A DNA stretch of 64,000 nucleotides, taken from the NCBI GenBank assembly GCA_963757115.1, contig CAVWQV010000007.1:62001-126000 (forward strand), written 5' to 3'. This document shows positions 17,297 to 25,199 of the stretch, piece after piece. The stretch comes from CAVWQV01 sp963757115. GTDB lineage: Bacteria > Pseudomonadota > Alphaproteobacteria > Acetobacterales > Acetobacteraceae. Position 1 is the stretch's first letter, and every line of letters starts with the position of its first letter. A program made the position numbers and the translations under genes. The notes under the pieces are model-generated. The model worked only from the letters and a program-made list of their open reading frames with translations, did not search any database and was not told where the DNA came from.

Positions 17297-18787
17297 CTAC
17301 GCCTTCTGCGGAATGCGTGCGACCATACGCAGGCTGGTGGTGAGTTCCTCCATCTGCAGCCAGGGACGCAAATAAGCGATTGCGTTGTACGACCCGGGCC
17401 GGCCGGGGATTTCCTTCACCTCGATACGCGCCTCGCGCAGCGGGTAGCGCGCCTTGCTCTCCTGGCCAGCGTTCTCGTTCGTGTTGACGTAGTTGTTGAT
17501 CCAGCGATTGAGCCACTTCTCGCAGTCGGTCGCCTCCATGAAGCTGCCAACCTTGTCGCGCGCCATTACCTTCAAGTAGTGGGCGAAGCGGCTGCTGGCC
17601 ATGATGTAAGGCAGGCGCGCCGAGATCGCGGCGTTTTCGGTGGCTGCGGGCCGATCGTATTCCTTGGGTTTCTGTGCCGTCTGCGCACCGAAGAACACCG
17701 CGAAGTCCTGGTTCTTGTAGTGGCAAAGCGGCAGGAAGCCGAGCTTGGAGAGCTCGAACTCACGGCGGTCGGTGATGCCGATTTCGGTCGGGCACTTCAG
17801 ATCGAGGTCGCCGTCATCGGAGGTGAAGGTGTGGGACGGGAGGTTCTCAACCTTGCCTCCGCCCTCGGCGCCGCGGATGGCGGTGCAGAACCCGTATTTG
17901 GCAAAAGCGTCGGTCAGCCGCGTGCCGGCCACGTAGGCCGCATTCATCCAGCAGTAGTCATTGTGAGGCATCGGCTTCGCCGCGCCCGCCGCATCGAACG
18001 GCGCCTCCTCGTAAGCGAACTCGTCGATCGGCTTGGTGACGCGACCGTACGGCAGGCGCGCGATGACGCGGGGCATGACTAGGGAGACGAAGCGCGAATC
18101 CTCGCTGTCACGGAAGCTGCGCCACTTCGCGTATTCGACCGTGTCGAAGATCTTGGCCAGATCGCGGGGTCTGGAAAGCTCGGTCCAGTCCTCGAAGCCG
18201 AACATGCCGGCGCCCGCGGCGGAGATAAACGGCGCAAACGCGGCGGCCGCGACATTCGAAACAAGCCGCAGTGTTTCGACGTCGTCCGGGTGATTGGTCC
18301 ACTCGTAGTCGCCAATCAGCGCTCCGTACGGCTCGCCGCCCGGCATGCCGAACTCGTTTTCGTAAATCTTTTTGAAGAGCTGGCTCTGATCGAACTCGAC
18401 CGCCCTGGACAGGTCGCGGTTGAGGTCCCGCTTGCTGGCGTTCAGCAAGCGTATCTTGAGGCTGGTCCCAGTCTCGCTGTTCATCACGAGGTGATGGAGG
18501 CCCCGCCAGCTGCCTTCCAGCTTCAGGAACTTCGGGGCGTGGACGATTTCGTTAAGCTGCGCCGACAGCTTCCGGTCGATGGCCGCGATTGCCTTATCGA
18601 AGGTGCGGGTTAGATTGCGGTCGAATGTGACGGTGCCGCTCAGCGCCTGCTCAACAAGGGTGCGCACCAACTCCTGCGCGCGCTCGGGTTCGGTCTGCTT
18701 GGTCGCGCCGACGACTTGATCCAGCAAGCTGGCGCCGGCGGTTTCAGTCGCGACGCCGGCGGCGGGTGCGCTCTGGGCTCCGGACAT
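17297..18787 (-). CDS. tssC: T6SS contractile sheath large subunit TssC (VipB/ImpC)
   Basis: A 496-residue sheath protein that forms the contractile tube around Hcp together with TssB. Conserved elements are FLKLEGSWRGLHHLV, EFDQSQLFKKIYENEFGMPGGEPYGALIGDYE, DSRFVSLVMPRVIARLPYG, YCWMNAAYV, RFAHYLKVMARDKVGSF and the C-terminal PGSYNAIAYLRPWLQMEELTTSLRMV. The length is normal. Only 2 bases separate it from tssB. Confidence 0.96.
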   Translation of the reverse strand: MSGAQSAPAAGVATETAGASLLDQVVGATKQTEPERAQELVRTLVEQALSGTVTFDRNLTRTFDKAIAAIDRKLSAQLNEIVHAPKFLKLEGSWRGLHHLVMNSETGTSLKIRLLNASKRDLNRDLSRAVEFDQSQLFKKIYENEFGMPGGEPYGALIGDYEWTNHPDDVETLRLVSNVAAAAFAPFISAAGAGMFGFEDWTELSRPRDLAKIFDTVEYAKWRSFRDSEDSRFVSLVMPRVIARLPYGRVTKPIDEFAYEEAPFDAAGAAKPMPHNDYCWMNAAYVAGTRLTDAFAKYGFCTAIRGAEGGGKVENLPSHTFTSDDGDLDLKCPTEIGITDRREFELSKLGFLPLCHYKNQDFAVFFGAQTAQKPKEYDRPAATENAAISARLPYIMASSRFAHYLKVMARDKVGSFMEATDCEKWLNRWINNYVNTNENAGQESKARYPLREARIEVKEIPGRPGSYNAIAYLRPWLQMEELTTSLRMVARIPQKA

Positions 18788-18789
18788 GG

Positions 18790-19299
18790 TCAGACCCCTT
18801 CCTTGCCGACGCCAAGCTGGCCGGACAACGACTTCAGCTCGCCCTCGTTCTTGAGGACTTGCTCCAGCAGGTTCTCAAGCTCGTCGGAGCGATCCACCTT
18901 GCTCATCAGGTCGCGCAGCTTGTTGCGGGTTTCCAGCAGCGCCTTGAGCGCGGGCACCTGCTCGACGATGCGGCCGGGTTCGAAATCCTCGATGCTATTA
19001 AACTTGAGGTCGACCGCCATCTGCGAACCGTCATCGGCCAGCTTGTTGTCCACCTTCAGGTTCAGCCCTGGGGCGAGGCGTGCCATCACGTCGTTGAAGT
19101 TGTCGCGGTCGATCTGGATGAACTTGCGTTCGGAGAGCGGGCGCAGCGGCTGCGTCGGGTCGCCCGAGAAGTCCCCGAGCACGCCGACCACGAACGGCAA
19201 TTCGCGTACAATCTGCGCGCCCTCAGTCTCCACCTCGTAGGTGATGTGGACGCGCGGCTTACGCACCCGGTTCAGCTTGTCGTGGATGCTGCCACTCAT
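18790..19299 (-). CDS. tssB: T6SS contractile sheath small subunit TssB (VipA/ImpB)
   Basis: A 169-residue sheath protein. Seen: the N-terminal SIHDKLNRVRKPRVHITYEVETEGA, VVGVLGDFSG, the conserved RKFIQIDRDNFNDVMARL segment and a C-terminal helix of the type recognised by ClpV or TssC. ATG 19299 is preferred; an in-frame upstream start 36 bases earlier adds a non-conserved leader. A 151-base gap separates it from tssA, enough for its own promoter. Confidence 0.95.
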   Translation of the reverse strand: MSGSIHDKLNRVRKPRVHITYEVETEGAQIVRELPFVVGVLGDFSGDPTQPLRPLSERKFIQIDRDNFNDVMARLAPGLNLKVDNKLADDGSQMAVDLKFNSIEDFEPGRIVEQVPALKALLETRNKLRDLMSKVDRSDELENLLEQVLKNEGELKSLSGQLGVGKEGV

Positions 19300-19450
19300 T
19301 CCGAGCACTCCGCCGCGCTGGCTTGTTTTGGTCACGGTGCGGCCGGCCGGGCGGCCCGCCGCGAACCATACTGACCGGAATGGTTACGCCATAGAGCCCT
19401 GCCAGGCAAGCTTTTGGCGCGCTTCGGCGCAAGGCGATGGAAGCCTCATC

Positions 19451-20569
19451 CTACTCCGCCTCGCCGGCGGGCTTGATGCCGAGCCTGGTCAGCACCTCGT
19501 TGCGCGCGGAAGCATCCGGCATAACCTCCTGCAGCAGTTCCGGCCAGCTCATTCGGCCGCGCCGGATCGCCTCCTCCAGCGTGTAGGCGAGCGGCGAGTG
19601 CGGCTCGCTACGCCTGAAAAAGTCGGCGATGCGGGCGAGTTCGCGGAGCATCTCGTCGCGGGTGGCGGCCCGGCCAGGAGCTTCGACTGGTTGAGCTCGG
19701 CCGCCGGATGTCGCTTCCTCGAGTGCAGGCGCCGGCGGGCCGGGCAGCGTCGTGTCCGGCAAGTCCACGCTCGGCGGAGCATAGATTTCGGCGAGCTTGC
19801 GTATCTGCACCAGCAGCTCGCGAACCCCGTTGGTGGGCGGGCTGTCAGCGCCGGCCGCCGTATCGAGCCTCGCGCCGAGCGCACGCCACGCTTCCAGGGC
19901 GCCGTCCGCCTCCCGCAGCAAGGCGGTCAGCTCGGCCGGGCTCGTTGCGCGAGCGTCCTCCTCGAGATCGGAAAAGACCGGGGTTCCCCTCTCATGGCGC
20001 TGCTGGCGGTCCGCGTCCTTCAGCCCCTCGGCCTTCGCGGACTGCTCATACTGCCAGAACTTGAGTGGGGTGCCGTCGCGGCGTTTGAATACGACCAACT
20101 TGCGCAGCGGTTGGATGAGCGTGCCGTCGCCGCCCGAGCCGTTCAGTCCCGTGATCGGGGCAACGCGGGTCTCCATCCCCTCTTCGTCAGGCAGAGGATA
20201 AAGGCCCTCCCAGAAGCGCTCCACCAGTCCGTCCATCAGCAACACCGCGGCGGTGAAGCCGCGCAGTCCGTCCAGGCGCAACGCCGCTTCGGTCAACCAG
20301 GCGGCTATTTCGAAGTCCTTGCTCCGCGTCGCAATCGCTTCGAGCGCGAGCCGGCGCACCGTCCTCCAAGGCTGCGGCACGGCTGCGTCGATGATGCCGT
20401 TCTGATCGGCGTCCCGTTCTTCGGCCCTCGCCTCCGCGCGCGCGTCGCGCAGGCGAAAATATGGCGACTGCGGCGTCAGGTCCTGGCGCAGGTCGGGGCC
20501 GGCGGGCGGGTCCTGAAATGGAGCGAGCAGCGCATCGAGGTCGAAATCCTCGGGAAGGCTTCCAATCAT
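19451..20569 (-). CDS. tssA: T6SS TssA (ImpA) assembly protein
   Basis: A 372-residue protein whose N-terminal ImpA domain is clear: LLAPFQDPPAGPDLRQDL, PYFRLRDARAEARAEER, then RTVRRLALEAIATRSKDFEIAAWLTEAALRLDGLRG and LVERFWEGLYPLPDEEGMETRVAPITGLNG. The C-terminus has the short SPLAYTLEEAIRRGRMSWPELLQE motif of TssA proteins. TssA primes and coordinates baseplate and tail polymerisation. ATG 20569 is chosen over an upstream in-frame start because the ImpA domain begins directly after it. Divergent from tssH across about 158 bases. Confidence 0.92.
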   Translation of the reverse strand: MIGSLPEDFDLDALLAPFQDPPAGPDLRQDLTPQSPYFRLRDARAEARAEERDADQNGIIDAAVPQPWRTVRRLALEAIATRSKDFEIAAWLTEAALRLDGLRGFTAAVLLMDGLVERFWEGLYPLPDEEGMETRVAPITGLNGSGGDGTLIQPLRKLVVFKRRDGTPLKFWQYEQSAKAEGLKDADRQQRHERGTPVFSDLEEDARATSPAELTALLREADGALEAWRALGARLDTAAGADSPPTNGVRELLVQIRKLAEIYAPPSVDLPDTTLPGPPAPALEEATSGGRAQPVEAPGRAATRDEMLRELARIADFFRRSEPHSPLAYTLEEAIRRGRMSWPELLQEVMPDASARNEVLTRLGIKPAGEAE

Positions 20570-20727
20570 CGTTCCCCGCAGGAGGCGAGACCCGTCTCGA
20601 AATACATTCGCTTGGCGTTCCGACGTTGCACAGCCAGCAGACAGCCTGCATAGTCTCCTCTCATACGAACGGAAGCAACGGCCGGGCAACAAACCTGCTG
20701 GGGCGGTCCTCGTACCAGGCGGGTCGG
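20570..20727. promoter_or_regulatory. divergent tssA / tssH intergenic region
   Basis: This 158-base gap separates two diverging T6SS operons and must hold both promoters. I see no convincing sigma-70 boxes. A TTGGC...TTGCA pair at 20612-20630 looks like a sigma-54 element but has 12 instead of 10 bases between GG and GC, so I do not call it. Confidence 0.4.
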
Positions 20728-23374
20728 ATGGCGGCGATAGATCTCAAGCTGCTTGTGGGTCGGCTGAACGATCCGTCGCGCCGCGCGCTCGAGGCGGCGG
20801 CCGGGCTCACGCTTTCGCGTTCCCACTACAACGTGGAGCTGGAGCACTGGCTGTTGCAGCTCGCCGGCGACGCCGGCACCGACCTCAGCGCGATCCTGCG
20901 TCACTACGAGATCGACGCCGGGCGCTTCACCGCCGACCTCAACCGCGCACTCGATCGCATGAAGACGGGCAACGCGCGGGCGCCCAGCCTTTCGCCCGAA
21001 ATCGTCGAGGCCGCCAAGCAAGCCTGGCTGCTGGCCTCCGTCGAGCACGGGTTGGCGCGGGCGCAGTCCGGCCACCTGCTATTGGCGCTGCTGGGCGACG
21101 AGACGCTGGCCCTGCGAGCCCGGGAAGCCTCGAGCCAGTTGCTGAAGATACCGGTTGAGCAGCTGCGCCGCGATATCCGCACCATTACGGCCGACACGGC
21201 GGAGAGCGCCGCCGCCATCACTTCGACCGAGGGAGCGCCGGCCGCGGCGGACGGCGCGGGCCTACCGATGCGGCCCACGGGCGGTGGCGGAGCGCTCGAC
21301 CAGTTCACCATCGACCTGACCGCGCGGGCCCGCGCCGGCAAGATCGATCCGATCCTCGGTCGCGATATGGAAATCCGCCAGCTCGTGGATATCCTCACGC
21401 GCCGACGCCAGAACAACCCGATCCTTACGGGTGAAGCTGGGGTCGGCAAGACGGCGGTGGTCGAGGGATTTGCCGCCCGCGTGGCTGAGGGCGACGTGCC
21501 GCCCGCGCTGCGCGACGTGATCCTGCGCACGCTCGATCTCGGGCTGCTGCAGGCCGGCGCGGGCGTTAAGGGCGAGTTTGAAAACCGCCTCAAGTCGGTC
21601 ATCGAGGAGACCAAGGCAAGCCCGACACCGATCATCCTGTTCATCGACGAGGCGCACACGCTGATCGGCGCGGGCGGCGCGGCCGGCCAGGGTGACGCCG
21701 CCAACCTGCTGAAGCCGGCGCTGGCGCGCGGCGAACTGCGCACCATCGCCGCGACGACGTGGGCCGAGTACAAGAAGTATTTCGAGAAGGACGCGGCGCT
21801 CACCCGGCGCTTCCAGGTCGTCAAGGTCGAGGAGCCGGACGAACCAACCGCCATCGCGATGGTGCGCGGCATCGTCGCCACTCTGGAGCAGCACCATAAG
21901 GTGCGCATCCTGGATGAGGCGGTGACTGCGGCGGTGCGCCTGTCCGCCCGCTACATCCCGAGCCGGCAGCTTCCCGACAAGGCGGTCTCGTTGATCGACA
22001 CGGCGTGCGCGCGCGTTGCGATGAGCCAGTCGGCGGTCCCGGCACCGGTCGAGGACCGTCGGCGACGGATCGGGCTGATCGACACGGAGGCCGGCATCCT
22101 CGACCGCGAAACCTCCGCGGGCAGTGATCACGCGGCGCGGCGGGCAGAGCTCGCCGCCGAGCGCGAGACGGTCGTGGCGGCGCTGGCCGCCCTCGAAGAG
22201 CGGTGGGAGACAGAGCGCAAGCTGGCGGCATCGCTGGCCGAAGTGCGCGGGCAGATCGAGGACGGGTCGTGTCGCGCCGACAAGGACGCGCTGCGGACAC
22301 AGCTCGTGGCACTCGCTGCGGAGCTCCGTCGCGTGCAGGGTGAGCAGCCGCTGATCTTCCCAGTGGTCGACGCGCAGGCGATCGCCGAGATCGTCGAGAG
22401 CTGGACGGGCATCCCCGCCGGACGGATGCAGGCGGACGAGATCCGCACCGTGCTTAACCTCCGCGAGGCGATGGAGCGGCGGGTGATCGGCCAGTCGCAC
22501 GCCCTGGAGGCGGTCGCGCAGGCGATCCGCACCTCCCGCGCGGGGCTCACCGATCCGCGCAAGCCGATCGGCGTGTTCCTGATGGTGGGCACGTCGGGCA
22601 CCGGCAAGACCGAGACGGCGCTGACCTTGGCCGAACTCCTCTATGGCGGCGAGCAGAACCTCACCGTCATCAACATGAGCGAGTTCAAGGAGGAGCATAA
22701 GGTCAGCCTGCTGATGGGCAGCCCGCCCGGGTATGTCGGCTACGGCGAGGGTGGCGTGCTGACAGAGGCCGTGCGCCGCCGGCCCTACTCGGTGATTCTG
22801 CTGGACGAGATGGAGAAGGCCCACCCCGGCGTGCAGGACATCTTCTTCCAGGTGTTCGACAAGGGCATGATGAAGGACGGCGAGGGCCGCGACATCGACT
22901 TCAAGAACACCGTAATTATCATGACCTCGAACGCCGGCAGCGAGCTGATCAATAAGCTGTTCGCCGACCCCGACACGGCGCCCGACGCGGACGGCCTCGC
23001 GGACGCGCTACGCCCGGAGCTGGCCAAAGTGTTCAAACCCGCCTTTCTCGGCCGCGTGACCATCGTTCCATATTTGCCGCTTTCCGATGCGATCATTCGC
23101 CAGATCGTACAGTTGCAGCTCGGCCGCATCGAGAAGCGGGTCCGGACAGCGTCACGGTGCAGACTTCACGTACGCGCCGGAACTGGTGGACACCATCGCC
23201 GCGCGTTGCACCGAAAGCAGCGCGGGGGCGCGCAACGTGGAAAACATTCTTTCGCGCACGCTTTTGCCGGAACTCTCGGCCGAGGCGCTCGCCCGCCTCG
23301 CCGAGGGTGCGGCGATCTCGAAGGTTTCGGTGGCGCTTGGTCCGGCCGAGACCTTCCGCTACGAGCTGAGCTAA
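20728..23374 (+). pseudogene. tssH: T6SS ATPase TssH (ClpV), one frameshift near the C-terminus
   Basis: AAA+ disaggregase that recycles contracted TssB/TssC sheath. The N-terminus MAAIDLKLLVGRLNDPSRRALEAAAG is typical of ClpV. The first Walker A is GEAGVGKT (about residue 235) with LFIDEAHT as Walker B; the second Walker A is GTSGTGKT (about 621). PPGYVGYGEGG and ILLDEMEKAHPGVQ follow. The frame breaks between about 23130 and 23160. The C-terminal domain HGADFTYAPELVDTIAARCTESSAGARNVENIL continues one frame over to the TAA at 23374. Reading straight on would fuse it into hcp. The restored product is about 880 residues, normal for ClpV. First gene of the tssH-hcp unit. Confidence 0.9.
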
Positions 23375-23388
23375 ACAGGGGAACGCAC

Positions 23389-23865
23389 ATGCCGATCTAT
23401 ATGAAGTACGATGGTATCGATGGCGACGTGACGGAGAGTGGCCACGCCAAGTGGATCGAGGTCGACTCGTTCCAATGGGGCATCGGCCGCGGTATATCCA
23501 GCCCGGTGGGCGGCTCGGAAGACCGGGAATCGTCGGCACCCAGCGTCAGCGAAGTAGTGGTGACCAAGCCCAACGACGTGGCGTCGGTCAAGCTGGTGAA
23601 TGAGGCGTTGCAGGGCGAAGGCAAGTTGGTGAAGTTCGACTTCTGCCGCACCGAGAAGAGCAAGCTGCAGACCTACCTGCAACTGACGCTGACCAACACG
23701 ATGGTCAGCGGTTTCTCGACCAGCAGCGGCGGCGACCGGCCCTCAGAGTCGGTTTCGCTGAATTTCACGAAAGTCGAATATAAGGTGACGCCGATGGCAG
23801 CCGGGGGCGATGCCGGCAGCCCCGCCGCCGTGACCTACGATCTCGGTCTGGCGCAGGTGAGCTGA
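23389..23865 (+). CDS. hcp: T6SS inner-tube protein Hcp (TssD)
   Basis: A 158-residue tube protein that is secreted and can carry small effectors in its lumen. Seen: MPIYMKYDGIDGDVTESGH, WIEVDSFQWGIGRGI, the loop VSEVVVTKPNDVASVKLV and a C-terminal SVSLNFTKVEYKV strand, all standard for Hcp1-type proteins. An AGGGGAA ribosome binding site precedes ATG 23389. It follows tssH by 14 bases and is followed by the unknown gene and the RIP gene. Confidence 0.96.
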   Translation: MPIYMKYDGIDGDVTESGHAKWIEVDSFQWGIGRGISSPVGGSEDRESSAPSVSEVVVTKPNDVASVKLVNEALQGEGKLVKFDFCRTEKSKLQTYLQLTLTNTMVSGFSTSSGGDRPSESVSLNFTKVEYKVTPMAAGGDAGSPAAVTYDLGLAQVS

Positions 23866-23889
23866 GCATCGGGGAACGGAAACGGTGTC

Positions 23890-24456
23890 ATGACGGTCCA
23901 GTTCATCGGCGTGATACAGAAGGCGAACGGGACGACCGAGCCGAACCGGTTCGCCAACAAGCACATCTTCATCCTCAACGAAGGCATGCTTTTCGACGAC
24001 ATGAAGGCGGAGGCGTTGCGAATCACCCAGATGCGCGCGAAGGGTGGGGGCGCCTCCTACAAGCAGACGTTCGGCGGCACACCCGCGACCAAGAACACCG
24101 TAATGATCACGAATGCTGTCGTGTTCGAGCAGATGAAGAGTTGGGTTGAGGAAAAGCTGACCAAAGACGACAAGCACTTCCACATCCTGGTCTCGAATGG
24201 CCTCATCATGACTGTCAATTCGTCTACAGGAGTCATTGAAAGCTGCAGCGACGGTGGCGCCTTCAACCTCATCGCAAGCGCCCGCATTGTTGGTGGCGTG
24301 AAGGACGTTTATCATTACACGGGCTGGACCAAGGTGACGGATCAGAAGATCGCCGAAGAGAGCGAATTCTTGATCCCGTTCTGGATGGATCTGCACGACC
24401 AGGAAACGCCGGGTGAGCTTCAGCCACAGGGACTTCCCGGCGTCCTCGCACGTTAG
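23890..24456 (+). CDS. unknown protein between hcp and the RIP gene
   Basis: A 188-residue soluble protein that I cannot assign. It contains NRFANKHIFILNEGMLFDDMKAEALRIT, a HFHILVSNGLIMTVNSSTGV strand-rich centre and an EESEFLIPFWMDLHDQE end. There is no signal peptide, membrane segment or Cys cluster. Its base composition looks less GC-rich than the core T6SS genes. The position, 25 bases after hcp and 80 bases before the RIP gene on the same strand, makes three roles plausible: a second cargo, an adaptor for loading, or a protective partner of the RIP. None is proven. Confidence 0.75.
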   Translation: MTVQFIGVIQKANGTTEPNRFANKHIFILNEGMLFDDMKAEALRITQMRAKGGGASYKQTFGGTPATKNTVMITNAVVFEQMKSWVEEKLTKDDKHFHILVSNGLIMTVNSSTGVIESCSDGGAFNLIASARIVGGVKDVYHYTGWTKVTDQKIAEESEFLIPFWMDLHDQETPGELQPQGLPGVLAR

Positions 24457-24536
24457 TCGGGCGGTTTGCGGCGTGATTCCGGGCGAACGACATCGGCCGC
24501 GCCGAGAACCGTGCCGACCCGCCCGAAGAGGTGACG

Positions 24537-25139
24537 ATGAGTGGCCATCTTGCTTTGATGGCGTTGCCCGACGACCAGCGATTGCACGTGCAGTTGAGCC
24601 CATACTTTTACGCCTCGACCTTGGCCAAGCTGCGCCGGGATATCCACAGCAACCGGGCGGGATTTGCGATTGTCGAAGTGGCGGCACCGATCAACGCGCC
24701 GATGATCCAGGTGGCGATGGACCGGCGTAGCACCTACGTGCTGGGATTTCGGGCTGCCGGCGGGCGCAGCTGGTGGGCATTCAACGAGCCGGAGAAACCC
24801 CTCCCCGCTCTGCCCGGAGCCCAGGTCCGCCCGATGGGATTATCAGGCAGCTACACGGAACTCGGTCTGCCGCCCTCTATCAACATGCGGCCTGAAAATC
24901 TGCTAGACAAGATTGCGAGCTATGCCGGGACGCCCAACCCGACCTTCTGCCAGGCAATCGTTCTCCTGCTGTTTCTAGTAGCGGAGGCGTTGCGCTTCGA
25001 CAGCTTGTTGATGGAATGCGTGCGCTATTTCTCAATCGGCAGCTACACGATCCACCCCGCCCAATTTGCATCAACGGTGCGCAATTGGAAAAAGTCCCTG
25101 CCGGCTGATGACAACGTGTTACTGCATTACCTCCGTTAG
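24537..25139 (+). CDS. ribosome-inactivating protein (RIP) domain N-glycosidase, candidate T6SS effector
   Basis: A 200-residue protein aligning over most of its length with ricin A-type RIPs, which remove one adenine from the sarcin-ricin loop of large-subunit rRNA. Seen (numbering from ATG 24537): an N-terminal YASTLAKLRRDI helix; FAIVEVA...MIQVAMDRRSTYVLGFRAAG with Tyr67 (ricin Tyr80); SGSYTELG with Tyr106 (Tyr123); the active helix AIVLLLFLVAEALRFDSL with Glu150 and Arg153 (Glu177, Arg180); and FASTVRNWKKSL with Trp184 (Trp211). It stops soon after the Trp, so it is a minimal catalytic domain without lectin chain, signal peptide or trafficking domain. Less GC-rich than its surroundings. 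The small size and position after hcp suggest delivery inside the Hcp tube. A GTG at 24531 is an alternative start. Confidence 0.85.
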   Translation: MSGHLALMALPDDQRLHVQLSPYFYASTLAKLRRDIHSNRAGFAIVEVAAPINAPMIQVAMDRRSTYVLGFRAAGGRSWWAFNEPEKPLPALPGAQVRPMGLSGSYTELGLPPSINMRPENLLDKIASYAGTPNPTFCQAIVLLLFLVAEALRFDSLLMECVRYFSIGSYTIHPAQFASTVRNWKKSLPADDNVLLHYLR

Positions 25140-25199
25140 AGCGGGTATTCGGCGTGCGGCCGCTCACCCTCTCATCGGAGCTGCCGCAGTGGGTGGTGT

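Noticed and set aside
20612..20630. Possible sigma-54 promoter (TTGGC...TTGCA) between tssA and tssH
   Set aside because: The GG and GC elements are 12 bases apart instead of 10, and no activator gene lies nearby, so it does not fit the consensus.
20728..23865. A natural ClpV-Hcp fusion protein
   Set aside because: The apparent fusion arises because the ClpV frame breaks near 23145 and runs into the hcp frame. The true ClpV end is intact one frame over, and hcp has its own ribosome binding site and start.
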